Positions 1-5,071 of a stretch of 5,603 nucleotides of DNA are shown one piece after another (within the stretch, counting starts at the first letter, position 1; the number at the start of each line of letters is the position of its first letter). The notes beneath the pieces are model-generated. The model searched no databases, was not told the origin of the DNA, and saw nothing but the letters and a program-made list of their open reading frames with translations. The stretch comes from Sodalis-like endosymbiont of Proechinophthirus fluctus (lineage in GTDB: Bacteria > Pseudomonadota > Gammaproteobacteria > Enterobacterales > Enterobacteriaceae). Both the position numbers and the translations under genes were made by a program. Location of the stretch: positions 29,955 through 35,557 of the forward strand of contig NZ_LECR01000090.1 of the NCBI RefSeq assembly GCF_001602625.1. The letters run 5' to 3'.

Positions 1-11
1 GATCTTAAATT

Positions 12-38
12 TTGATAAAATTAAGGTGAAGTTATTAT
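12..38 (+). promoter_or_regulatory. Possible promoter upstream of the DUF1090 pseudogene
   Basis: TTGATA (12-17) and TATTAT (33-38) resemble sigma-70 -35 and -10 boxes and lie ahead of the pseudogene start at 89. The 15-base spacer is shorter than the preferred 17. The surroundings are AT-rich, where such matches arise by chance, so this is weak. Confidence 0.25.
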
Positions 39-88
39 GCATACATTTATTTTTTCCTTAAAAAAGGATTAACGGAAAAAGATTAACA

Positions 89-470
89 GTGAAGATGATA
101 CTCCCTTAGCTTACGTTGATTGGCGCTTTTATGGTATTCCCCGGACAAAGTGTGCTGGCGACAAGTGGCTGCGCGGCAAAACAGCAGTCTTTGCAAACAC
201 AGCTTTATCATAGTTCGCGCCCAGGGCAACGAGGCGCGAGTAGATAGGCTAAAAAGGCGCTGACTGAAATTACCTCACATTGCTGCGATGAGCAACTGCA
301 GGCAGACCGATAGCGCCACCTTGCTGACAAGAAAAGCAAACTGGCGCAACGGCAACATGAACTGACATAAGCCTAGCAAACAGGTAATAGCGATAAAATT
401 TGCAAAAAACAAAAAGTCGCACATGCATCAACAAGAACTTGCAGATGCACAATCGGCATTAAAACAGTAA
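89..470 (+). pseudogene. yqjC: DUF1090 family (YqjC-like) periplasmic protein, pseudogene
   Basis: Reading from GTG at 89 (ATG at 95 is an alternative) gives a signal-peptide-like segment (LTLIGAFMVFPGQSVLA) and then a Cys-containing, Lys/Gln/Ala-rich helical stretch. It follows E. coli YqjC: GCAAKQQSLQTQL, AKKALTEI, CCDEQLQAD, KKSKLAQRQHEL, and the tail QELADAQSALKQ. YqjC-type proteins are small secreted coiled-coil proteins of about 120 residues with no firmly known function. The remnant spans about 127 codons, so overall length is kept. It is dead: in-frame stops lie at 107 (inside the signal peptide), 245, 311, 368 and 374, and a frame change near 425 is needed to reach the natural end at TAA 468-470. 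No yqjD/yqjE-like partner follows. Family assignment rests on recalled similarity, not a search; the symbol names the ancestral gene. Confidence 0.8.
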
Positions 471-775
471 GTCGCTACATCGGCCGGGTGGGAATGAAAT
501 TAATTGACGATCGACTCACAGCGATGATAGCCGGCAAAAGAATATCTCTCCATCATATGCTGGTACGGAAAAATGTCTTATTTTAAGACATTTTTCCGCG
601 ATACCGTCGCGACCAACACCAGTGTCATTGCTTTTTACATCAAGTATCTAAAAATACCTCACGCCGCTACCGCAAACTACACTGCTGAAGGCCAGATGAG
701 ACATCGCGTAATTTTTATACGAATGTATTATGCATTGTCTTGATGTGTGCTCGATTTGCGGCAGATGGATTTCTG
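471..775. other. Non-coding stretch with one strong hairpin
   Basis: No frame on either strand here gives a recognisable protein. It separates the DUF1090 pseudogene (+) from the phage-like frame (-), so two genes converge on it. The only structured element is the hairpin at 562-605, placed as a shared terminator would be. Confidence 0.5.
562..605. terminator. Long near-perfect hairpin, probable bidirectional terminator
   Basis: CGGAAAAATGTCTTA (566-580) and its exact reverse complement (584-598) flank a 3-base TTT loop, giving 15 uninterrupted base pairs. GGTA (562-565) and TACC (602-605) can extend the stem by four pairs past a 3-base bulge. An A-tract (569-573) and T-tract (591-595) sit in the arms, so either transcript carries a U-run on the 3' side of the stem. 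It lies between convergent genes, which fits a shared terminator. Its perfection is unusual in otherwise decayed DNA. Confidence 0.6.
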
Positions 776-976
776 TTACTCCCCTGCCCGACGTAGCAAT
801 CTACTCAGCGCCGCGTATAACGCTTCTTCATTCTCTTCCTCAACGGTGATTCCCGCGTTTTTGACAATGGCAGTCAACTCTCGATTTATCGCCTCCATCC
901 ATTCTTGACTATTCATTTCAGGCGCGACATTTGCTTTTTGAGCATTATCGTCGACCAAAGTTATCATTTTTTTCAT
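776..976 (-). CDS. Phage tail-fibre N-terminus-like small protein (prophage remnant)
   Basis: This is an open 66-codon frame starting at ATG 976-974, with AGGA (984-987) seven bases upstream as a well-placed ribosome binding site. The product is acidic and mostly helical. Residues about 22-62 (NSQEWMEAINRELTAIVKNA, then GIT...EALYAALSRLL) follow a pattern common near the N-terminus of caudovirus tail-fibre or collar proteins: a Trp/Asp-rich turn, an 'Q/R-E-L-xx-hh' helix, an AGI/ATG turn, then a 'Q/E-L-xx-AL-xx-L' helix. The natural proteins continue for hundreds of residues. Here a TAA follows RRAGE and nothing fibre-like is seen beyond it, so this is probably the stub of a larger gene. A preceding minus-strand frame (1089-973) ends in an ATGA overlap with this start, as in coupled phage genes, but it is short and unidentified. 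It is unusual here in having no interruption. The family call is moderately sure; expression is unknown. Confidence 0.5.
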   Translation of the reverse strand: MKKMITLVDDNAQKANVAPEMNSQEWMEAINRELTAIVKNAGITVEEENEEALYAALSRLLRRAGE

Positions 977-1381
977 GGTAATATCCTGGCTTTGGTGCCG
1001 TCGTGTTTCGGCCGCACCGTTTTATACCGGCCGCAATGCTTACTCGACACGTTGTCGCTAATCATTACGATGTCAAATACGTTAAACTGCTAAAGAAAAT
1101 TCTGAATATTCCCCCATCTATCCTTGCTGTATGCCTGCCGCAAGCACCATCAATGCGATTGATTAACCATCGCTAATAACAAATGTATTACTCATTGGAG
1201 AAGACTATCTATTCTAACGATTAATATTTTTAATTCTTTTATAAGGTTAGCGCTGAGGGCTCAGGCGTTAAGAGTACAGTCCTCAACGACCTCATACGGT
1301 AACATCCATTAAATTTGACATGGAGACCGTATCATTTTTATTAATTAATTGAAGCAAATAATTTTAAATCATCATTCAACA
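977..1381. other. Gene-poor stretch upstream of the phage-like frame
   Basis: Only a 38-codon minus-strand frame (1089-973) touches this interval. It overlaps the downstream start by ATGA and contains FDIVMISDNV and GRYKTVRPKHDGTKARILP; I do not recognise it. The rest has no frame I can name. A stem-loop lies at 1294-1332. Confidence 0.35.
1294..1332. repeat. Two-part inverted repeat (stem-loop)
   Basis: ATACGGT (1294-1300) pairs with ACCGTAT (1326-1332), and inside them TCCAT (1305-1309) pairs with ATGGA (1320-1324) around a 10-base AT-rich loop. The small asymmetric internal loop (AACA against G) makes this an imperfect hairpin or a dyad operator-like site. No clear gene start or U-tract adjoins it, so its role is unknown. 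Confidence 0.35.
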
Positions 1382-1640
1382 CTACCGGAAACGCCAGCCT
1401 ATTCCTATCAAAATTAAGTGACCTGGCTTGCATTTCTCGATCGTCAGAGAATAACTATTAAACGTAATGTGGCACTTGTCAATAGATTTCCCGCTACACT
1501 GAAGATTTACTTCTAAAGGAATTGTCTCAGCAGCTGATGGGCCAATATTATCAACAAAGATCATCTGAGCGCCATCAGAAAAATCCTTTTATCCTAGCAA
1601 GTGTTAATTTGATCGAATTGTCTTAATGGCGTTATTGTAT
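1382..1640 (-). pseudogene. Unidentified small protein remnant, Cys-containing
   Basis: From 1564 to 1382 on the minus strand there is an open frame of 60 codons. It is open upstream to about 1585, adding KDFSDGAQ before MIFVDNIG. The product includes IPLEVNLQCSGKSIDKCHI and FNSYSLTIEKCKPGH, with three cysteines and an alternating beta-strand-like pattern that suggests a secreted or surface protein. Upstream, in another frame (about 1640-1588), VNDADTITPLRQFDQINTC also reads like coding sequence, so the two could be halves of one gene split by a frameshift. No credible RBS precedes ATG 1564; AAAGGA before ATG 1575 leads into a frame that stops after four codons. I do not recognise a family. 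A chance open frame in AT-rich DNA remains possible. Confidence 0.3.
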
Positions 1641-1649
1641 CTGCGTCAT

Positions 1650-1844
1650 TTACTCAAAAACATAATATAATTTTATTATAATTAATTTAAATAAATAATT
1701 TTTACCCAATGCGCCCTTAATAGCCTCCTGGACAACGCGCGTTACTGGCGGGCGACCACAAAGCTCATGTTTAGTCCATCGAAGATATCTCAAACAGTGC
1801 TAATTATTTCTCTCGTTGAAGCGACCGTACACAGTTTTAGACAT
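1650..1844 (-). pseudogene. Unidentified 64-codon frame with one internal stop
   Basis: ATG at 1844-1842 on the minus strand is preceded by GGGAGG about 10 bases upstream. The frame starts MSKTVYGRFNERNN, hits TAG at 1802-1800 (codon 15), then stays open through RYLRWTKHELCGRPPVTRVV and QEAIKGALGK to TAA at 1652-1650. The basic, mixed composition before the AT-rich tail looks more protein-like than its surroundings. No family is recognised. The support is the RBS and a single stop over 64 codons, which is suggestive only. Confidence 0.3.
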
Positions 1845-1913
1845 TGATCTCGTACCTCCCGCTTGACGAGTTGGGCTACGAACCTTTTTTTCATTAGCAT
1901 ATTCATAATTTAT

Positions 1914-2270
1914 TTACACAATAGAAACAAGTGGCCCCCTTTCCCCAATATTGGGGAAAGGGGACGCCAGATGATGAAGTAAAGATGGTGCCGATCGCGT
2001 GTAATATGCGGCATTGCTGCCCGATTGAGTCCGCTGTCTATCCCGATCCCGGCTAAAAGGGATGCTCTCTTCCTTCGAAAGGACATAGTATTTTATTGAA
2101 TAACAAGCCAATAAATATAGCACTATAGTAAAAAATACTATATAAATAGTTACATATTTTATTGCCATGGTGAAAGTTTTACTGGTACTACCCGCAACGC
2201 TTCTGGCTTCAAGAATAACCATGGGAACAAGTAAATGCGACTCAATATTTGTATGATATATACATATCAT
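1914..2270 (-). CDS. Hypothetical membrane-like protein, doubtful
   Basis: This is the longest uninterrupted frame in the window, 118 codons from ATG 2270. An inner ATG at 2168 would give an 84-residue product starting MAIKYVTIYIVFFTIVLYLL, that is, one predicted transmembrane helix near the N-terminus, then a Ser/Arg-rich segment (SRDRDRQRTQSG). No start candidate has a visible Shine-Dalgarno. The helix is encoded by AT-rich DNA, which by itself yields Ile/Tyr/Phe/Leu runs. The C-terminal residues are encoded by the palindrome at 1936-1963, which is odd for a conserved protein end. No family is recognised; it could be a chance frame. Confidence 0.25.
   Translation of the reverse strand: MICIYHTNIESHLLVPMVILEARSVAGSTSKTFTMAIKYVTIYIVFFTIVLYLLACYSIKYYVLSKEESIPFSRDRDRQRTQSGSNAAYYTRSAPSLLHHLASPFPNIGERGPLVSIV
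1932..1969. repeat. Perfect 28-bp palindrome with extended arms
   Basis: CCCCTTTCCCCAAT (1936-1949) is followed directly by its exact reverse complement (1950-1963), giving a perfect palindrome with no spacer. TGGC (1932-1935) and GCCA (1966-1969) add four more pairs past a 2-base bulge. The GC-rich arms would form a very stable stem, but no T-tract follows on either strand (plus side: ACGCCAGATGATG). It is therefore a poor intrinsic terminator. A protein-binding dyad, a recombination site or an element end are alternatives. Confidence 0.7.
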
Positions 2271-2298
2271 ATATAATTAATTTTAAATATATATTTAA
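2252..2298. repeat. Cluster of two AT palindromes
   Basis: TATGATAT (2252-2259) pairs with ATATCATA (2264-2271) around a 4-base ATAC spacer. Twelve bases on, TTAAATAT followed by ATATTTAA (2283-2298) is a perfect 16-bp palindrome. Both lie in a nearly pure AT tract between weak minus-strand frames. Such DNA can be a promoter, a nucleoid-protein site, or simply low-complexity sequence in which palindromes are frequent. Confidence 0.4.
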
Positions 2299-2455
2299 TT
2301 TTATAGCGAAATAGAAACGCGCACCTTTCATTATCCACATATTGTAGAAGGCGTAAAAGTTTTCCAGCAGCAATCTCAAAACGTCGCCCAAACGCCATCA
2401 ATGTATAGAATACTAGTGTCAAAATTGCTCTCTGGATTATGAAGTTAATGGCCAT
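2267..2455 (-). CDS. Hypothetical short frame, doubtful
   Basis: An open 62-codon frame starts MAINFIIQRAILTLVFYTLM and ends in a 4-base overlap with the start of the frame at 2270-1914, an arrangement typical of coupled genes. There is no clear ribosome binding site, the last third is encoded by AT palindromic DNA (KIKYIFKINYI), and another frame of the same strand also looks protein-like in part (DVLRLLLENFYAFYNMW). No family is recognised. It may be part of a frameshifted gene or chance. Confidence 0.18.
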   Translation of the reverse strand: MAINFIIQRAILTLVFYTLMAFGRRFEIAAGKLLRLLQYVDNERCAFLFRYKIKYIFKINYI

Positions 2456-2514
2456 TTCTTAGCGGCTAAGAAAATGTGTGGTATACCTATAAGATTAATT
2501 ATGCCATACGTCCG

Positions 2515-3021
2515 AGTTAAACTGGTTGTGCCCTTAGCCACTCTATATCTACCACCTCATTTGCGAGCGAGGGCTTGAGCAAGTGTTAATCCTTGAGGAT
2601 GACGCAAAGATTACCCTGGAAGCCATTTCGCTTCTCCCCCAAATAGCACTAGCACTATGCGATGATCCGAGCAGGCTGCTAAACGCTGTTTGACCGCAAG
2701 CAATCAATACCTAAAAAAACCGATTCAAGAGTTGGATAACACGCACTATCTACATAAGGTAATCGATATCGCCATGACGCACAGCTACATTATCAATCGC
2801 ACGGCTGCGTGCAACATGGCGGCGGGCCTCTCTATCTGGTATGGATGGTGGCCGACAAATTTTCCATTTTTCAGGATTATTCCCTTTGTCAGGTATGTGC
2901 TATGGCACCGCTGGTCATTTTGCATAGCAAGCATGCAGCTCAGTCACACATTACCAAACCTAGCGCGGCACGCAATACCATCTGGCAACCATTAGAAGCC
3001 TACAGACGCCGTGGCGAGTAG
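2515..3021 (+). pseudogene. Glycosyltransferase family 25 (LPS biosynthesis), pseudogene
   Basis: Family 25 enzymes transfer sugars (often galactose) from nucleotide-sugar donors onto the lipooligosaccharide core at the inner membrane. The remnant shows their signatures in order over three frames: TGCALSH (2521-2541, matching the E-x-GCALSH motif); LYIYHLICERGLEQVLILEDD (about 2541-2603) with the catalytic/metal EDD; DAKITLEAISLLPQIA; then in a second frame HSYIINRTAA (2780-2809, the 'hAYhIs+KAA' motif); then in a third frame APLYLVWMVADKF, SIFQDY and a C-terminus ending RRRGE at TAG 3019-3021. At least three frame changes are required, plus stops at 2691 and just before 2521. The N-terminal 40-50 residues of the usual 240-260 are not recognisable upstream. 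It stands alone, with no LPS cluster nearby, and is certainly non-functional. Confidence 0.75.
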
Positions 3022-3232
3022 AATGGAAACATCTACTCTGGCATCTATTGACGAGGCCTATTTTCCATAATAAAATAGTAACAAATCACACCCTCTCTTT
3101 AGAGGCAATATAGCCGGCGCAGACTGTATCACGGGGCAAATCATGCGCGCGGAATGTGCACGTGAGGTTATTGTCCTCTATCATTAACTTAATAAATTTA
3201 GCTCAGAGATCAAAATTTATCTTGGAGAATAG

Positions 3233-3268
3233 TTTTACTCTCAGAATATTGATGATTCGAGAGTAAAA
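3233..3268. terminator. Strong stem-loop, possible bidirectional terminator
   Basis: TTTTACTCTC (3233-3242) is exactly complementary to GAGAGTAAAA (3259-3268), and inside it GAAT (3244-3247) pairs with ATTC (3255-3258) past one unpaired A, leaving a 7-base loop. That makes 14 pairs. A/T runs end both arms, but the U-run is short (four) and part of the stem, and no intact gene ends nearby, so the terminator role is inferred. Confidence 0.45.
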
Positions 3269-3295
3269 TACGGTTATCGGCGTTACGTTAAAAGC

Positions 3296-3314
3296 AAGCC
3301 TGAAATAGGCTTTT
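3296..3314. terminator. Intrinsic terminator-like hairpin
   Basis: AAGCCT (3296-3301), a GAAAT loop and AGGCTT (3307-3312), followed by TT, make a classic compact enterobacterial terminator shape. Reading the minus strand, the same stem is followed by GCTTTTAA, so it could act in that direction too. It is an orphan: no intact reading frame ends just before it on either strand. Confidence 0.5.
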
Positions 3315-3560
3315 ACTTGTATCTGTCATGATCAAGGCAAAAGATGTTACGGTCAATAGGGTGCCAGCAGCGGCAGTTCTACAATTGAGTGTGTATAGCC
3401 TCTACTTTTATATAAATGCAATAAGGCAACCACGCCACAGCTTAATAAGGCGCGCTAGTACCCGGATTAAGCGAAATCTTTTAGCGTATTTTATCAGAAA
3501 TTAATAGGCGTGGAAAGGGAAATATGGCCAGACGTTTAGTCTGTAACACATTGAAAATTT

Positions 3561-3647
3561 CGGAGAGACAGGGATTTGAACCCTGGAAGGGATTGCTCCC
3601 TTAACGGTTTTCGAGACCGTCCCGTTCAGCCGCTCCGGCATCTCTCC
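3561..3647 (-). tRNA. serU: tRNA-Ser (anticodon CGA), no encoded CCA
   Basis: On the minus strand the gene runs from GGAGAGA (3647-3641) to the discriminator G at 3561. All helices close: the 7-bp acceptor GGAGAGA/TCTCTCC, anticodon stem ACGGT/ACCGT with loop CTCGAAA (anticodon CGA, reading UCG), a long class II variable arm AAGGGA-GCAA-TCCCTT, and T stem CAGGG/CCCTG with loop TTCAAAT. It matches E. coli serU in type and in lying beside mtfA. The 3' end is followed by AAATTT rather than CCA, so the mature CCA must be added by tRNA nucleotidyltransferase. Enterobacterial tRNA genes normally encode CCA, so this is either early damage or a boundary change. The gene is divergent from mtfA. A weak promoter-like CATGAT (3668-3663) lies upstream, without a good -35. 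Confidence 0.93.
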
Positions 3648-3739
3648 TTTTTTACGGCTGCTATCATGCCCTGTGTTGCGGCATTTTAACAGTATTAATC
3701 CTCCCTCATGATTTAAGTGACGATATATCGAGCAACATG

Positions 3740-4534
3740 ATGATCAAATAGCCATGGCAAAGCACGCATCGATTATCTCAGATGAAATGAACTAGAATCA
3801 GGGGGGTGTCGATTCTGCTTCTGACCCCTCTCTCGGTGGATAATCAGCAAAAACTGATGGCGCTGGCAAAGAAATTTTTGCGACAAAAGAAACTCGGGTC
3901 CCTTGCAGGCACTTGAATTGAATGCCCAGCAGCGGGGGGCACCGCGGGGCACGTATTGCACTGTTATTTTCCTTGCTGGTGCTTGACTAGGGCTAGAATG
4001 GTTGGATAGCTTCGATCTACCCGGCACCCTTCCTGATAGTCGATAGCTGAAAGAAGGATAATTTTAGCCTGGCACACTAGGGTGAGGTAGTTCATTCCTG
4101 GCAAAGCTGGGTCAAAGCCCGATAGGCCTCAACCAGCTAGAAATCCAGGATTTCTTTGATTTGTCGGGTTTCATATCCATGAAGCTGCTTACAAAATCGA
4201 TTTATATAACGCTGACGTCATCAATAGCGTTCTACTTATCCCACTACGAGTGGTCGCCCGTTGGGAGCAATTGATCCATGGCACCATAGCGGACTTTCAG
4301 GATGAAGTTGAGTTGATCGGAGAAGATGCGGCCAGTATGGATGCATATGCCGCAAGCGACCCCGCGGAGTTCTTTGTCGTATTGTCTGAATACTTTTTCA
4401 GTTCTCTCGAACTGCTAGCGGAGCGATTCGCCGATCTTTACGGCTGTTCCGTCCGCTTTTACCGTCAAGATCCGCTCTCAAGGCTCACAGCCCTGCGCTC
4501 CGGTCGTATACAGGATGTCCACATTATGGCCTAG
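3740..4534 (+). pseudogene. mtfA: mtfA (Mlc titration factor A, zinc peptidase), pseudogene
   Basis: MtfA is a cytosolic zinc aminopeptidase that binds the repressor Mlc and so affects expression of the glucose PTS gene ptsG. ATG 3740 gives MIK-stop-PW, matching E. coli MIKWPW with Trp TGG changed to TAG (3749-3751). Then follow LLLTPLSVDNQQKLMALAKK with FLRQKK (frame 2), PLQALELNAQ (3900 on, frame 0), RIALLF (3952, frame 1), EWLDSF (3996), IYPAPF (4015), QSW (4102), PIGLNQLEIQDFFDLSGF (4119), and finally frame 2 again from IHEAAY (4175) to TAG 4532-4534. At least six frame changes and several stops kill it, yet total length (795 bases) is almost exactly that of E. coli mtfA. The zinc motif HEVAH has become HEAAY: the second histidine ligand is Tyr. 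The last 120 codons (DAASMDAYAASDPAEFFVVL, SEYFF, FYRQDPLSRL) are open and well conserved. Identification is firm. Confidence 0.92.
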
Positions 4535-4553
4535 CGCTGGATCAAGCCAGCGC
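4534..4553. terminator. Hairpin at the mtfA stop, eroded terminator
   Basis: GCGCTGG (4534-4540) and CCAGCGC (4547-4553) pair perfectly around a 6-base loop, starting on the last base of the mtfA stop codon. Position and GC-rich stem fit the original mtfA terminator. The following bases (AAGCCATG) lack the U-run, so it probably no longer terminates well. Confidence 0.4.
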
Positions 4554-4668
4554 AAGCCATGATGTGGGCGGTAATGTCAGATAAAAACAGTGCCTCTCGC
4601 CTCTATCTTGGCGCTGAAGATCACCAATTCTGCTAATACTTATGCAATTTATTTAAATAGGTTATCAG

Positions 4669-4697
4669 TTGATATCCCTTCAGTGTCCCGCTATGAT
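4669..4697 (+). promoter_or_regulatory. Sigma-70 promoter of the tRNA-Asn gene
   Basis: TTGATA (4669-4674) and TATGAT (4692-4697) differ from consensus at one and one position and are separated by exactly 17 bases. Transcription would start near 4704, about 12 bases before the mature tRNA 5' end at 4716, a normal tRNA leader. It is the best promoter match in the window. Confidence 0.65.
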
Positions 4698-4715
4698 TCG
4701 CCTCATTCTCGCGAT

Positions 4716-4796
4716 TCCTCTGTAGTTCAGTCGGTAGAACGGCGGGCTGTTAATCTGTATGTCGCTGGTTTTTGAATCCAGTCCCAGAGGGAGCCA
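4716..4796 (+). tRNA. tRNA-Asn (GUU), degenerate, probable pseudogene
   Basis: The 5' half is normal: acceptor TCCTCTG, D arm GTTC/GAAC and anticodon loop CTGTTAA (anticodon GUU), and the gene ends in GCCA. Compared with E. coli tRNA-Asn (76 bases) this copy is 81. The T loop is 9 bases (TTTTTGAAT, 4770-4778) instead of 7 and lacks the TTC core. Two extra C lie between the T stem and the acceptor strand (about 4783-4784), and an extra G interrupts the 3' acceptor strand (CAGAGG-G-A). The anticodon stem has drifted to three G-U pairs (GCGGG/TCTGT). These changes should block the elbow fold and EF-Tu use, so I judge it non-functional although the promoter and CCA remain. Enterobacteria carry several tRNA-Asn copies, so loss is tolerable. 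Position after mtfA matches the asnT slot in E. coli. Confidence 0.8.
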
Positions 4797-4820
4797 GATT
4801 TAGAAAAGCCGGCTCAAGTT

Positions 4821-4838
4821 TCCCTGATCGGGATTTTT
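4821..4838 (+). terminator. Terminator downstream of tRNA-Asn
   Basis: TCCC (4821-4824), a 5-base loop and GGGA (4830-4833) are followed by TTTTT (4834-4838), 25 bases past the tRNA 3' end. The stem is short but the U-run and position fit the tRNA terminator. Confidence 0.45.
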
Positions 4839-5071
4839 GCTTTGAAGGTTTTCTCTGCCTGTCTTTTCAAGAACTATGCCATCAACGTGCTGAAAGGATT
4901 CTCACTTAAGCAGATATTTGATAGGGGAGGTTGCTGTTATGTCATCAGCTCGAATCAGAACAGCAAAATTATTACCGCCCAGCGGTCGTAGTTGCTACGC
5001 CCTTATCCGTTAAAGGAACGGCGTGACCGGGTTAAAAGCGTTCCCCACCTTAATGAGGGTGCACAATCTGC

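Larger units (their letters stand above)
3022..3560. other. Non-coding interval with several stem-loops
   Basis: No recognisable gene lies between the glycosyltransferase remnant and tRNA-Ser. A 7-bp hairpin overlaps the glycosyltransferase stop (GAGTAGA 3016-3022 with TCTACTC 3032-3038). Two stronger hairpins lie at 3233-3268 and 3296-3314. CAGAC/GTCTG (3529-3533 with 3539-3543) lies just past the 3' end of the tRNA and could be a weak tRNA terminator. A minus-strand frame around 3390-3310 (TAAAGTLLTVTSFALI after one cysteine) reads as hydrophobic but is too short to call. Confidence 0.45.

Noticed and set aside
270..452. 60-codon minus-strand open frame
   Set aside because: It is antisense to the DUF1090 remnant, which explains the sequence better; Cys/Phe/Tyr-rich translation with no family pattern.
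905..1093. 62-codon plus-strand open frame
   Set aside because: It runs antisense through the RBS and start of the phage-like frame; no RBS and no recognisable product.
1251..1270. CTGAG-GG-CTCAG mini palindrome near 1252-1263
   Set aside because: Only five pairs around two bases; expected by chance at this length.
2690..2995. 101-codon plus-strand frame as an independent gene
   Set aside because: Its first 40 residues are the middle of the family 25 glycosyltransferase (HSYIINRTAA); after that the real reading moves to the frame of 2809-3021.
3500..3600. Phage attachment site at the serU 3' end
   Set aside because: serU is a known integration hotspot, but I found no second copy of the tRNA 3' end and no integrase in the window.
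3773..4027. 84-codon minus-strand open frame
   Set aside because: Antisense to the N-terminal half of mtfA, whose residues are readable in the plus-strand frames.
4590..4775. 61-codon plus-strand frame
   Set aside because: It overlaps the tRNA-Asn promoter and most of the tRNA body; no RBS or protein-like pattern.
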